From Dongia_A sp964542425 (GTDB lineage Bacteria; Pseudomonadota; Alphaproteobacteria; Dongiales; Dongiaceae), in assembly GCA_964542425.1 (NCBI GenBank), contig CAZIUB010000062.1:1-64000 (forward strand): a stretch of 64,000 bases of DNA, read 5' to 3'. Positions within the stretch are counted from its first letter, which is position 1. Every line of letters starts with the position of its first letter. This document shows, in pieces, positions 37,293 through 47,548 of the stretch. The notes under the pieces were generated by a model. That model saw nothing but the letters and a program-made list of their open reading frames with translations. It searched no databases and was not told where the DNA came from. A program made the position numbers and the translations under genes.

Positions 37293-37433
37293 GTACCCGC
37301 CATCGCGGATGGCTAGTTCAGCGATATGACCCCGCCGGTGCACGCCGGCGGGTACGATCATTTGGCGACAGGTGCCAACTTTCGTGGAAGCATGGACGCG
37401 TTTCGTGGATCCCGCTTTTTTGAAAGTTGGCAC
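37293..37433 (+). repeat. Composite two-palindrome element, copy 8 (holds all addA start codons)
   Basis: Between addB and addA; both palindromes intact (GTACCCGCC pairs with GGCGGGTAC; GTGCCAACTTTC with GAAAGTTGGCAC, with one weakened position). All plausible initiation codons of addA lie inside the second palindrome. Confidence 0.92.
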
Positions 37434-40400
37434 CGGGCCGGCCGGAAGCCAGGCGATCGCGGACCAGGCCAGGGGCTCCGACCCGGGCCGCTCGGTCTTC
37501 GTGGCGGCCTCGGCCGGATCGGGCAAGACCAAGGTCTTGGGTGATCGGGTGCTGCGGCTCCTGCTGCAGGCGCGAGTGGAGCCGCAACGCATTCTGTGCC
37601 TGACCTTCACCAAGGCGGCCGCCGCCGAGATGTCCAACCGCATCGCCAAAGTGCTCGCTGCATGGGCGGCGATGCCGGAGGACGATCTGCGGCGGGAGAT
37701 CCGGGCCCTCATTGGATCGGCGCCGAGGGACGATGCGATGCTGGCCGAGGCAAGGCGGCTCTTCGCCCGCGTGCTGGACGTGGCCGGAGGGATGCGCATC
37801 CACACCATCCACGCCTTCTGCCAGTCGTTGCTGCGCCGATTTCCCCTTGAGGCCGGGATCGCCCCGCATTTCCAGTTGATCGAGGATCGCGACGCGGCCG
37901 AGTTGATGGAGCAGGCGCTGGGCGACATGCTGGAAGATGCCTATTCCGGCGCCAGGCCCGATTTGGCGCAAGCCCTGAGGCATGCCACCGAAAGGCTGCC
38001 CGAAACGCGGTTGAACGATCTGTTGCGGGAATTGCAAGGCGATCGCGCGCGGCTGGGCCACCTCACGCGCGGCACGGGCGGGATCGATTCCATCATGGCG
38101 GCACTGGCAAGGGTGCTCGGGCTCGAGGCAGGCGAGGACAAGGCGAACATTCTCGAGAAGGCCTGCGCCGATGGGGCTTTCGATGGCGCCGAACTCGCCC
38201 GCGCCGCGACGGCACTCGGCCGAAGCAATGCAAGCGATTCGGGCCGTGGCCGCATCATCCAGGATTGGCTGGCCGCGACGCCCGTGGGGCGCCAAGCGAA
38301 AATCGAGGAATACGCGCCGGTCTTCCTGACGGCCAAGGGCGAGATCAGAAAGAATCTGGCCGGCAAGGAAGCGATCAAGGCCATGGCCAATATCGCCGAA
38401 TTGCTGGAACAGGAGGCGAGGCGCCTGGTGGCCTTGTCCGCGCGCCTGAAGGCGGCCGAGAATTGCGGGGCCACGCGCGCGATCCTGACACTCGGGCTGG
38501 ATTCCATCCGCCGCTACACAATACTGAAGGCGCAATCGGCGCGCCTCGATTACGACGATCTCATTCATGCCGCGCGCGATCTCTTGAGCCGGCCGGGCAT
38601 CGCGCCGTGGGTCCTCTACAAGCTGGATGGCGGCATCGATCACGTTCTCATCGACGAGGCCCAGGATACCAGCCCCGATCAATGGCGCCTGATCGTCGAT
38701 CTGACGGCGGAGTTTTTCGCCGGGATGGGGGCGGTCGAAAAGCGCCGCACGATTTTCGCGGTCGGCGATTCCAAGCAATCGATCTTTTCCTTCCAGGGCG
38801 CGGACCCGGCCGAGTTCCGCCGCCACCTGGATCTTTTCCAGTCCCTTGACCCGGACAATTTCGACGCGGTGCCGCTGAACGTCTCGTTCCGCTCGAGCGC
38901 GCCGGTCCTGGAACTGGTGGATCGGGTGTTCGCGGGCGAGGCGGGCGCCGGATTGGTGGGCGATGGCGAGGCTGTCAAGCATCTTTGTAATCGCCAAGGC
39001 GAATATGGCGAGGTGCGCCTATGGCCGCTGGCGGTGCCGATCGAGACCGAGCCGCCGGAACCCTGGGCGATTCCCAAGATCATCGACCAGAGTCAAGGCC
39101 CCGAGGCCAGGCTCGCGGGAAGATTGGCCGAGGAGATCCAGCAATTGATCGGCCACGCCATCACGAGGCAAGGCAACGTGGTGCGCGCGATCGATGCCGG
39201 CGACATCATGGTTCTGGTGCGCAACCGCAATGTCTTCGTCGAGTTGCTGGTGCGCAATCTCAAGGAACGCGCCATTCCGGTCGCGGGCGCCGATCGCATG
39301 CACTTGCTGGAACAGATCGCGGTCATGGATCTGATGGCGTTCGGCGAATTCCTGCTGCTCGCCGCCGACGATCTGACACTTGCCACGGCGCTCAGGTCGC
39401 CCCTCATCGGAATTTCGGAGGAGCAGCTTTTCACTTTGTGCGTCGGCCGCAAGGGCAATCTGTGGTCAAGGATGCGCGAATTGGCGGAAACCCATGAATG
39501 GGCGGCCAAGGCGCACGAAACCCTGCGCGAATATCGAGGGAAGGCGAGGCGCCTGACACCCCATGAATTGTTCGCCGACGTCCTCGGCGCGGGAAGGGGA
39601 AGGCACAATCTTCAGGGCCGGTTGGGGCCGCAATGCGCCGAAGCGATCGACGAATTCCTGGGGCTTGCACTCGCCTACGAAGCCAGCCACGCGCCGACCT
39701 TGCAGGGCTTCCTCGCCTGGATTGGCGAAGACGAGATGGTGGTCAAGCGTGATCTCGACGAGGCGGCCGGCCAGGTCCGCATCATGACGGTGCATGGGGC
39801 GAAGGGATTGCAGGCGCCAATCGTATACCTCTGCGATCAGCGGCGCCGGGCCAGGCCGGGCAGCGGCCTCTTCTGGATCAAGGGCGAGGGCCTGGCCTTG
39901 CCCCTGTTTTCGCCCAACAAGGATTCCGATGGCGCCATGGCGGCCAGCCTGCGCCAGGAACTGAGGCAACGCGAGATCGAGGAAGAGAACCGCCTGCTCT
40001 ATGTCGCCATGACCCGGGCGGAGGAGCGGCTCACTGTCTGCGGCTGGGCGGGCGGCCAGCCGATCACCGAAAAGAGCTGGCATGATCGGGTTGGCGAGGC
40101 GCTCCAGGAAATGCGGGTGGCGGGCCGCGCAATCGTGGCCCTCGAATTTTCCGTTGGCGCCGGGTGGGAGGGCGAGGCGCTGGGCCTTGCCGGTGGCTCG
40201 ATCGCGGCGCCGGGTTCGCGAACTTCCGACAATGCGCCGACCGAAACACCGCCGCCAGCTTGGCTGTTCCAAGCGGTGGAGGCGCCCATCCCGCGGGCAA
40301 GGCCGTTCTCGCCCTCGCGCCTGGAAGTGTCGGACCCGGCGATGCTCTCGCCCTTGGGCGAGGATCGGGGCTGGCGCTTCAAACGGGGCCGGCTCATCCA

Positions 40401-40878
40401 CCATCTCCTGGAGTTGCTCCCCTCATTGGCGCCTCGATCCAGGCGCGAAGCGGCGCGCGCCTTCCTCGCCCTTCCGATGAATGCGCTGGAGCCGGATCGG
40501 ATCGAGGAAATTATTGTCGAGACGATGGCGGTGATCGAGGCACCAACCTTCGCCCCGATCTTCGGACCGGAAGCGTTGGCCGAAGTGCCGATCATCGCCG
40601 AGTGGCGTGACGATGCCGGCGCCTTGCGCGCGATCAACGGGCGAATCGATCGGCTGTTTGTGGGCGAGAGCGAGGCCTGGGTGGTCGATTTCAAGAGCAA
40701 CCGGCCGGCACCCTTGCTGCCGGAGCATGTCTCGCTTGAATACCGGCGACAAATGGCCGCGTATCGCCAAGCTTTGCGAAGCCTTTATCCGGACAAGGAT
40801 ATTCGTTGTTTCCTGCTATGGAGCGATGGCCCGCGATTGATGGAATTGCCGGCCGCCATGCTGACCTTGCATGACTGA
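37372..40878 (+). CDS. addA: Double-strand break repair helicase-nuclease AddA
   Basis: 1168 residues if GTG 37372 is used. UvrD/SF1 helicase with Walker A AASAGSGKT (residues 45-53), Walker B VLIDEAQDTSPDQW (about 426) and a later RLLYVAMTRAEERL; C-terminal RecB-type nuclease with WVVDFKSNRPAP (about 1105). It is the motor and one nuclease of AddAB. All in-frame starts before the Walker A region (GTG 37372, 37384, 37405 and TTG 37420) lie inside composite repeat copy 8, so the protein must begin with repeat-coded residues ending KVGTG. The true start among these is unresolved. Confidence 0.93.
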   Translation: MPTFVEAWTRFVDPAFLKVGTGPAGSQAIADQARGSDPGRSVFVAASAGSGKTKVLGDRVLRLLLQARVEPQRILCLTFTKAAAAEMSNRIAKVLAAWAAMPEDDLRREIRALIGSAPRDDAMLAEARRLFARVLDVAGGMRIHTIHAFCQSLLRRFPLEAGIAPHFQLIEDRDAAELMEQALGDMLEDAYSGARPDLAQALRHATERLPETRLNDLLRELQGDRARLGHLTRGTGGIDSIMAALARVLGLEAGEDKANILEKACADGAFDGAELARAATALGRSNASDSGRGRIIQDWLAATPVGRQAKIEEYAPVFLTAKGEIRKNLAGKEAIKAMANIAELLEQEARRLVALSARLKAAENCGATRAILTLGLDSIRRYTILKAQSARLDYDDLIHAARDLLSRPGIAPWVLYKLDGGIDHVLIDEAQDTSPDQWRLIVDLTAEFFAGMGAVEKRRTIFAVGDSKQSIFSFQGADPAEFRRHLDLFQSLDPDNFDAVPLNVSFRSSAPVLELVDRVFAGEAGAGLVGDGEAVKHLCNRQGEYGEVRLWPLAVPIETEPPEPWAIPKIIDQSQGPEARLAGRLAEEIQQLIGHAITRQGNVVRAIDAGDIMVLVRNRNVFVELLVRNLKERAIPVAGADRMHLLEQIAVMDLMAFGEFLLLAADDLTLATALRSPLIGISEEQLFTLCVGRKGNLWSRMRELAETHEWAAKAHETLREYRGKARRLTPHELFADVLGAGRGRHNLQGRLGPQCAEAIDEFLGLALAYEASHAPTLQGFLAWIGEDEMVVKRDLDEAAGQVRIMTVHGAKGLQAPIVYLCDQRRRARPGSGLFWIKGEGLALPLFSPNKDSDGAMAASLRQELRQREIEEENRLLYVAMTRAEERLTVCGWAGGQPITEKSWHDRVGEALQEMRVAGRAIVALEFSVGAGWEGEALGLAGGSIAAPGSRTSDNAPTETPPPAWLFQAVEAPIPRARPFSPSRLEVSDPAMLSPLGEDRGWRFKRGRLIHHLLELLPSLAPRSRREAARAFLALPMNALEPDRIEEIIVETMAVIEAPTFAPIFGPEALAEVPIIAEWRDDAGALRAINGRIDRLFVGESEAWVVDFKSNRPAPLLPEHVSLEYRRQMAAYRQALRSLYPDKDIRCFLLWSDGPRLMELPAAMLTLHD

Positions 40879-40987
40879 TCCTCTACGCCTTTCGCTCCCT
40901 TGACGGGGCCGGCCGGCGATCCCTACATTCGGTCAACCGACGTTTACAAGATCGGCCGGGCACGCAATATCGCAAAGGAACCAAGCC

Positions 40988-41311
40988 ATGAGCACGCTCA
41001 GCCAGGTGAGCGATTCCAGTTTCGATGCCGATGTCCTCAAGGCGACCAATCCGGTTCTGGTCGATTTCTGGGCCGAGTGGTGCGGGCCGTGCAAGATAAT
41101 AGCACCCGCGCTGGAGGAATTGGCCAAGGAATTGGGCGAGAAGCTGAAAGTGGTCAAGCTCAACGTCGATCACAACCCGCAGACGCCGAAGAAATACGGC
41201 GTGCGCGGCATCCCCACCCTGATGCTGTTCAAGAACGGCCAGGTCGCCGCCACCAAGATCGGCAACGTGCCCAAGCGGCAATTGGCCGATTGGGTCCAGG
41301 GCGCGCTGTAG
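40988..41311 (+). CDS. trxA: Thioredoxin
   Basis: 107 residues. The active site WCGPCK has Cys32 and Cys35, and the cis-proline region reads RGIPTLMLFKNG. It reduces protein disulfides in the cytoplasm using thioredoxin reductase. ATG 40988 has AAGGAACC upstream. The addA-trxA order is typical of the group. The stop is 86 bases before the convergent folC end. Confidence 0.98.
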   Translation: MSTLSQVSDSSFDADVLKATNPVLVDFWAEWCGPCKIIAPALEELAKELGEKLKVVKLNVDHNPQTPKKYGVRGIPTLMLFKNGQVAATKIGNVPKRQLADWVQGAL

Positions 41312-41373
41312 GGCAGTAGCCCCCTCCACAACTTTCCGCCCGCCCCTCACCCGCAAGGGCCTGCGCCCTAGCG

Positions 41374-41393
41374 CCCTCTCCCCGAGGAGAGGG
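41374..41393. terminator. Hairpin between convergent trxA and folC
   Basis: CCCTCTCC and GGAGAGGG pair around a 4-base loop. A run of four A's follows on the plus strand, but no T-run follows the hairpin on either strand, so terminator function is uncertain. Confidence 0.35.
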
Positions 41394-41397
41394 AAAA

Positions 41398-42753
41398 TTA
41401 CCCATTCTCCGCCAGAATCGTTCCAGCGAGATAAAGCGAGCCGCAGATCAGCACCCGGCGGGGCAGGGGGCCGTGCCGCTCGACGATGTCGCGCAGGGCC
41501 GCGTCCGCGCCGGTGAATGCCTTGGCGGCGATGCCGGCATCGCGCGCGAAGGCCACGCATTCCTCGGCAGAGAGCGAGGCATGGTCGCCGGGAATGGAAA
41601 CGGCCGACAGATCATCGACGAAGGGTGAGAGCGGGCGCAAGAACGCCACCGGCTCCTTGGAATTCAGCATGCCGAAGACGAGGCTCGTCTTCTTGGAATC
41701 AGTAGCGCGCCAATCCTGCAGCATTCCGGCGATCGCGTTTCCGGCATCTTCGTTGTGACCGCCATCCAGCCATAATTCCCAGCCCGGCGGCAGCAGATCG
41801 AACAATGGCCCATGGCCCAGGCGCTGCATCCGCGCCGGCCATTGGGCGCCCGCCAGCCCGGCCTTGATCTCGCCCGGCCCGATCTCGAATCCGGTCAGGA
41901 AACGCGTGGCCGCGATCGCAATCGCGGCATTGGCGATCTGATGGCGCCCGGGCAGGCAGGGCGCCGGCAGATCGAGAACGCGGCCCGCCTCCTCGTATTT
42001 GAAGCCCGTCGGCGTCGGCACGAAATCCCATTCCAGGTTATGGCGCCAGGCGGGCGCTTGGCGCGTCCGCGCGATCTTCGACAAGACCTCCGCGGCCTCC
42101 GCCGGTTGCGGCCCTACGACGATGGGCACGCCGCGCTTGATGATGCCGGCCTTTTCGGTCGCGATCTTGGAAATCGTGTCGCCCAGATACTGCATGTGAT
42201 CCATCGAGATCGTGGTGATCACACAGGCAAGCGGCCGATCGATGACGTTGGTCGCATCGACCCGCCCGCCAAGCCCAGTTTCCAACAACAGGATATCGGC
42301 CGGGTGCCGGGTGAAGGCGAGGAAGGCCGCCGCCGTGGTGATCTCGAAAAACGTGATCTGATCGCCACCATTGGCGCGTTCGCACTCGCTCAAGAGATCG
42401 ATCAGTTCCGGTTCCGCGATCAATTGGCCCGTAAGCCTAATGCGTTCGTGAAAGCGCACCAGATGCGGCGAGGTATAGACATGCACGCGATAGCCCGCGT
42501 GTTCCAGCATGGCGCGAAGATAGGCGATGACCGAGCCCTTGCCGTTGGTGCCCGCGACATGGACAGCGGGCGGCAGATGCTGCTCCGGGTGCCCGATCAG
42601 CGACAACAGGCGCGAGACGCGATCAAGTTCGAGATCGATGATCTTGGGATGCAGCCGGTTCAGCCGCTCGAGAACCAGATCGCTAGAGTCATTTCCAACG
42701 ATGTTGAACCACCTTTCAAGAAAAGGGGACGCTACCCTTTTTTCCCTCTCCAA
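41398..42753 (-). CDS. folC: Bifunctional folylpolyglutamate / dihydrofolate synthase
   Basis: 451 residues from TTG 42753. Mur-ligase fold: P-loop HVAGTNGKGS (about 65-74), omega loop region YTSPHLVRFHERIR, LLETGLGGRVDATN and the C-terminal LDGGHNEDAGN. It adds glutamate to dihydropteroate and folates. The protein normally begins shortly before LxRLxxLHP; here no ATG, GTG or TTG lies between there and the REP element upstream, and the first usable codon (TTG 42753) is inside the GGGGACGCTACCC repeat, which would encode EREKRVASPF. A CTG start after the repeat is the alternative. Confidence 0.9.
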   Translation of the reverse strand: MEREKRVASPFLERWFNIVGNDSSDLVLERLNRLHPKIIDLELDRVSRLLSLIGHPEQHLPPAVHVAGTNGKGSVIAYLRAMLEHAGYRVHVYTSPHLVRFHERIRLTGQLIAEPELIDLLSECERANGGDQITFFEITTAAAFLAFTRHPADILLLETGLGGRVDATNVIDRPLACVITTISMDHMQYLGDTISKIATEKAGIIKRGVPIVVGPQPAEAAEVLSKIARTRQAPAWRHNLEWDFVPTPTGFKYEEAGRVLDLPAPCLPGRHQIANAAIAIAATRFLTGFEIGPGEIKAGLAGAQWPARMQRLGHGPLFDLLPPGWELWLDGGHNEDAGNAIAGMLQDWRATDSKKTSLVFGMLNSKEPVAFLRPLSPFVDDLSAVSIPGDHASLSAEECVAFARDAGIAAKAFTGADAALRDIVERHGPLPRRVLICGSLYLAGTILAENG

Positions 42754-42840
42754 GAAGAAAAGGGGACGCTACCCTTTTTTCCCTCTCCCCCGCGTACTCG
42801 GAGGGTACGGCAGTCGAAAAAAGGGTAGCGTCCCCTTTTC
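42721..42840. repeat. GGGGACGCTACCC palindromic cluster (two direct, one inverted)
   Basis: Two direct copies at 42721-42742 and 42758-42780 and one inverted copy at 42817-42840, each with T- and A-rich flanks. It lies between accD and folC and reaches into the 5' end of folC as read on the minus strand. Confidence 0.88.
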
Positions 42841-42870
42841 TTTTTTCGCAAGGTGCGTTCGCCACGCCGA

Positions 42871-43746
42871 TCAGGCCGGGGACTGGCCTTGGCCCTGGCC
42901 CTGGCGCGTCAAGAGCCCGATGATCCGCGCCAATTGCTGGGGCAGGTCCTTGCGCGCCACCACCAGATCGATGATGCCGTGTTCCAGCAGATATTCGGCG
43001 CGCTGGAAGCCCTTGGGCAGCTTCTCGCGGATGGTTTCCTCGATCACCCGGGCGCCCGCAAACCCGATGACGGCGCCGGGCTCGGCCATGTGGATATCGC
43101 CCAGCATGGCAAAGGAGGCCGAGACGCCCCCGGTCGTGGGATCGGTCAGGAGCACGATGAAGGGCAGGCCCGCCTCCTTCACCTGATCCACCGCGATGAC
43201 GCTGCGCGGCATTTGCATGAGCGAGAGAATGCCTTCCTGCATCCGGGCACCACCCGATGCCGGGATGGCGATGAGGCAAGCGTGGCTCGCGACCGCCGCC
43301 TCGGCCGCGGCGGCCAAGCCCTCGCCGACCGCCATGCCCATGGATCCGCCCATGAAGTCGAAATTGAACGCGGCCACGACCGCGCCAAGCCCGCCGATCC
43401 TACCCTCGGCGACGATGAGCGCGTCCTGTTCGCCGGTCTTGGCCTGGGAATCCTTCAGGCGATCGGTGTATTTCTTGCGGTCGCGGAAACGCAAGGGATC
43501 GATCTCGGGCTTGGGGAGTGGCACGCGCGTGTATTTCCCCTCGTCGAACAGCAATTCCAACCGTCGCTTGACCTCGATCTTCATGTGGTGGCCGCAATGC
43601 GGGCAGACGCGCAGGTTGGCCTCAAGCTCGCGATGGAAGATCATCTGCCCGCAGGAAGGGCATTTGTCCCACAGATTCTCCGGCACCTCGGTCTTGCGCA
43701 CGAGTGCCCGGATCTTGGGCCGCACGAAATTGGTGAGCCAGCTCAT
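42871..43746 (-). CDS. accD: Acetyl-CoA carboxylase carboxyltransferase subunit beta
   Basis: 291 residues. N-terminal zinc ribbon with Cys29, Cys32, Cys48 and Cys51, then the crotonase-like carboxyltransferase domain (GGSMGMAVGEG, IPASGGARMQEG, TDPTTGGVSASFAMLGD). With AccA it transfers carboxyl from biotin to acetyl-CoA for fatty acid synthesis. Its ATG overlaps the trpA stop by 4 bp. The C-terminal run of Gly-Gln repeats (RQGQGQGQSPA) is low complexity. Confidence 0.97.
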   Translation of the reverse strand: MSWLTNFVRPKIRALVRKTEVPENLWDKCPSCGQMIFHRELEANLRVCPHCGHHMKIEVKRRLELLFDEGKYTRVPLPKPEIDPLRFRDRKKYTDRLKDSQAKTGEQDALIVAEGRIGGLGAVVAAFNFDFMGGSMGMAVGEGLAAAAEAAVASHACLIAIPASGGARMQEGILSLMQMPRSVIAVDQVKEAGLPFIVLLTDPTTGGVSASFAMLGDIHMAEPGAVIGFAGARVIEETIREKLPKGFQRAEYLLEHGIIDLVVARKDLPQQLARIIGLLTRQGQGQGQSPA

Positions 43747-44594
43747 GCGCGCATCTCCGCTCGGGCCGGCCGTGATTGCCGCACGCCCCCCGCCAGTTCG
43801 CGAACCAGCGCCAGCACCTCGGCGATCGCCCCATCGCCGTCGCCGGGATGGGCGGCAATGCGATCCACCAGCGCCGAGCCCACGACCGCGCCGTCGGCGA
43901 TGGCCGCCACCTGCGCCGCTTGCCCAGCGGTCTTGATGCCGAAACCGACCGCGATCGGCAGTTGCGTGTGGCGCTTCAGCCGCAGGACCGCCGCCTTTAT
44001 GTCGCTGCCCTTGGCCGAGTGCGTGCCGGTGATGCCGGCGATCGACACATAATAGACAAAGCCCGAGGTATTGCGCAGCACCGCCGGCAGGCGCTTGTCG
44101 TCGGTCGTGGGTGTCGCCAGGCGAATGAAATTCAATCCGGCCCTCAATGCCGGCAGGCACAATTCCTCGTCTTCTTCGGGCGGCAGATCGACGACGATCA
44201 GGCCATCGACGCCGGCCGCCAGCGCCTCTTTCACGAAAGCCGGCACGCCATAAGAATAGATCGGGTTGTAATATCCCATGAGGATGACGGGCGTCTTCTT
44301 GTCGTGTTCGCGAAAGGCGCCGACCAGCTTCAGCGTCTTCTTGAGTGTCATGCCGGATTTGAGCGCGCGCAAGGACGAAGCCTGGATGGAAGGCCCGTCG
44401 GCCATCGGATCGGTGAAGGGCATGCCGAGCTCGATCAGATCGGCGCCGGCACCGGGAAGTTTCAGCACAAGCTCCAGCGAATGCTCGTAATCGGGGTCGC
44501 CGGCGGTGACGAAAGTGACCAACCCGGCGCGGCCCCGCGCGCCCAATTCGGCGAATCGTTTTTCGATCCGGGTTGGCCCCTTGTCCTTGCTCAC
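43743..44594 (-). CDS. trpA: Tryptophan synthase alpha chain
   Basis: 283 residues, TIM barrel. Catalytic Glu55 and Asp66 lie in DLIELGMPFTDPMADGP. It cleaves indole-glycerol phosphate to indole and passes it to TrpB. It is coupled to accD by overlap. The 134-bp gap to trpB is filled by composite repeat copy 9, which is unusual since trpB and trpA are normally adjacent. Confidence 0.97.
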   Translation of the reverse strand: MSKDKGPTRIEKRFAELGARGRAGLVTFVTAGDPDYEHSLELVLKLPGAGADLIELGMPFTDPMADGPSIQASSLRALKSGMTLKKTLKLVGAFREHDKKTPVILMGYYNPIYSYGVPAFVKEALAAGVDGLIVVDLPPEEDEELCLPALRAGLNFIRLATPTTDDKRLPAVLRNTSGFVYYVSIAGITGTHSAKGSDIKAAVLRLKRHTQLPIAVGFGIKTAGQAAQVAAIADGAVVGSALVDRIAAHPGDGDGAIAEVLALVRELAGGVRQSRPARAEMRA

Positions 44595-44607
44595 GGCTTT
44601 TTCCCCA

Positions 44608-44728
44608 GTACCCGCCCGTCGTGGGACTTGCGCATTCTAGCCAAATGACTCCGCCGGTACAGGCCGGGGGGCAACATCATGTTACAAAACGCGCCAACTT
44701 TGTTGGAAGCATCACGGCGTTTCATGGA

Positions 44729-44752
<24 letters not shown>
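44608..44752 (+). repeat. Composite two-palindrome element, copy 9 (between trpB and trpA)
   Basis: In the second palindrome the outer stem is GCGCCAAC with GTTGGCGC, where most copies have GTGCCAAC and GTTGGCAC, a compensatory change. The first palindrome is degenerate. The last codons and stop of trpB lie within it. Confidence 0.85.
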
Positions 44753-45964
<1,212 letters not shown>

Positions 45965-46031
45965 CGGGAAGCCCTGTTTCCTTGATCTTTGATGGCAATC
46001 AACCACAGCAGGCAAGAAAGGTCAAAAATTC

Positions 46032-46688
46032 TCAATCCCCGCCGAGGCCCCGCGCCAGATCCAGGAACTCCATGATTTTGCTTGGGCTTTTGACGCCGGG
46101 CTTGTCCTCGACCCCGGACGAGACATCGACCATCCTGGCACCGGTCTCGGCCACTGCTTGCGCCAGGTTCTGGGTGGAAAGCCCGCCCGAGAGTAGCCAG
46201 GGCAGGGGAAATTGTCTCCCCTTCAGCATCGACCAATCGAAACTCAAGGCGTTGCCGCCCGGGAGCGCTTCCACACGGCTGGGCGGTGGCTTGGCGTCGA
46301 ACAACAGGTAATCCACGCAATCGCCATAGCCGCCGATGGGATCAAGATCGCCCGCCTCGCCCAGCTTGATGGCCTTGATCAGGCGCAGCCCGTGGCGCGC
46401 CCGGATTTCCCGGCAGCGATCGGGCGTCTCGGCGCCATGCAATTGCAGGAGGTCGAGCGGACAACGCTTGAGGATTTCGGCGATGCGGCTGTCATCCTCG
46501 TCCACGATGAGGCCCACGCGCCGCACCCGCTTCGGGACCGTGGCGGCGAGCTGGCCGGCTTGTTTCGGTTCCAGCGCGCGGGGCGATCGCGCGTAGAACA
46601 CGAAGCCTACCAGTGCCGCCCCGGCATCGATGGCCGCCTCCAGGGCGGAGGCGGAATTCAATCCGCAGATCTTGACCGTGAGCGACAA
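46032..46688 (-). CDS. trpF: Phosphoribosylanthranilate isomerase
   Basis: 218 residues, TIM barrel. The catalytic Cys8 is in VKICGL, and the catalytic Asp is in VDVSSGVED near the C-terminus; LLQLHGAE and LLSGGL are the other conserved motifs. It isomerises phosphoribosylanthranilate to the carboxyphenylamino deoxyribulose phosphate. The trpF-trpB-trpA order is common in proteobacteria. It ends 67 bases before trpB and starts 5 bases after the membrane-protein gene. Confidence 0.96.
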   Translation of the reverse strand: MSLTVKICGLNSASALEAAIDAGAALVGFVFYARSPRALEPKQAGQLAATVPKRVRRVGLIVDEDDSRIAEILKRCPLDLLQLHGAETPDRCREIRARHGLRLIKAIKLGEAGDLDPIGGYGDCVDYLLFDAKPPPSRVEALPGGNALSFDWSMLKGRQFPLPWLLSGGLSTQNLAQAVAETGARMVDVSSGVEDKPGVKSPSKIMEFLDLARGLGGD

Positions 46689-46693
46689 GGGAA

Positions 46694-47476
46694 TCAGGCC
46701 TCGATTCCGATCAGAAGCCGGTAGGCGGCGGCCAGCACGCTGGCCTGGGCCACCGTGATCAGGATCTGGAAAGCGGCGGCGAGGAACATCATGGCATAGG
46801 GCGCGGCGGTTTCAAATCCGATGGCACGGAGAATGAAATCCACCAGGTTGAAGGCAACGAAGATCGGCAATTCAACCAAGACCAGGGCAAGAGCGAGGCG
46901 GAATCCGTTGCCCCTGGTCGCCGCCCAGGCGCGATGGGGTGTCGCCCTTTGCCCGATGGCGATCGCGGCCGGCACGAAGACCAGGCGCGTGAAAGCCACG
47001 AGCAGCAGAATCATGAGCGCGATCATGGCCAAGAGGTCGATGGGCGCCGGCAGGTAGCCAAGCGGCATGGAAAGAACCGCCAGCGCCAGGCCAAGGGCGA
47101 TCGTCAATCCGGCGGCGGCGGCCAGGAATCCAATATGGTGCCGGCCAAGGGACAAGCCCAGGCCGATGGCGCTCATCGGTCCCAGCAGCAGAAAACGCAG
47201 CCAATTGACCGCGAGCAAGGTTGCGGCCAATCCGTAGATAACGGACAGCCCGAGCAGGCTCGAGAGCAAGGCGCCGTCGATCTCGGCCACTTGTCCGGCG
47301 CGGAGCAAGGCCAGGTTTCGCGCGATCCCATCCCAGCAATAGACGAGGCCCCCGAACAGAATCAGCGCCGGCACCAATCCCAGGCGGAGCACGTCATCGC
47401 GCCGATCCCACACCACGCGAAGGGCGCCCACGGCCAAGGACAGGGGTGGAATGGCTTGAGGGCCGGGTTTGCGCAC
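46694..47476 (-). CDS. Uncharacterised multi-spanning membrane protein
   Basis: 260 residues with about six hydrophobic segments (near 28-50, 72-92, 115-135, 145-170, 193-218 and 224-250) and short loops. No catalytic motif is recognised. It resembles the EI24/CysZ-like and Yip1-like small membrane proteins only in general layout. The tight spacing to trpF puts it in the trp/pyrF run, but nothing links its function to tryptophan. Confidence 0.7.
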   Translation of the reverse strand: MRKPGPQAIPPLSLAVGALRVVWDRRDDVLRLGLVPALILFGGLVYCWDGIARNLALLRAGQVAEIDGALLSSLLGLSVIYGLAATLLAVNWLRFLLLGPMSAIGLGLSLGRHHIGFLAAAAGLTIALGLALAVLSMPLGYLPAPIDLLAMIALMILLLVAFTRLVFVPAAIAIGQRATPHRAWAATRGNGFRLALALVLVELPIFVAFNLVDFILRAIGFETAAPYAMMFLAAAFQILITVAQASVLAAAYRLLIGIEA

Positions 47477-47548
47477 AATGCTACCTGATCTTGGAATGGC
47501 CAGGCGGCGAACATGCCGAAAGGCGCATGTCCCCGCAAGCCTTGGCCA

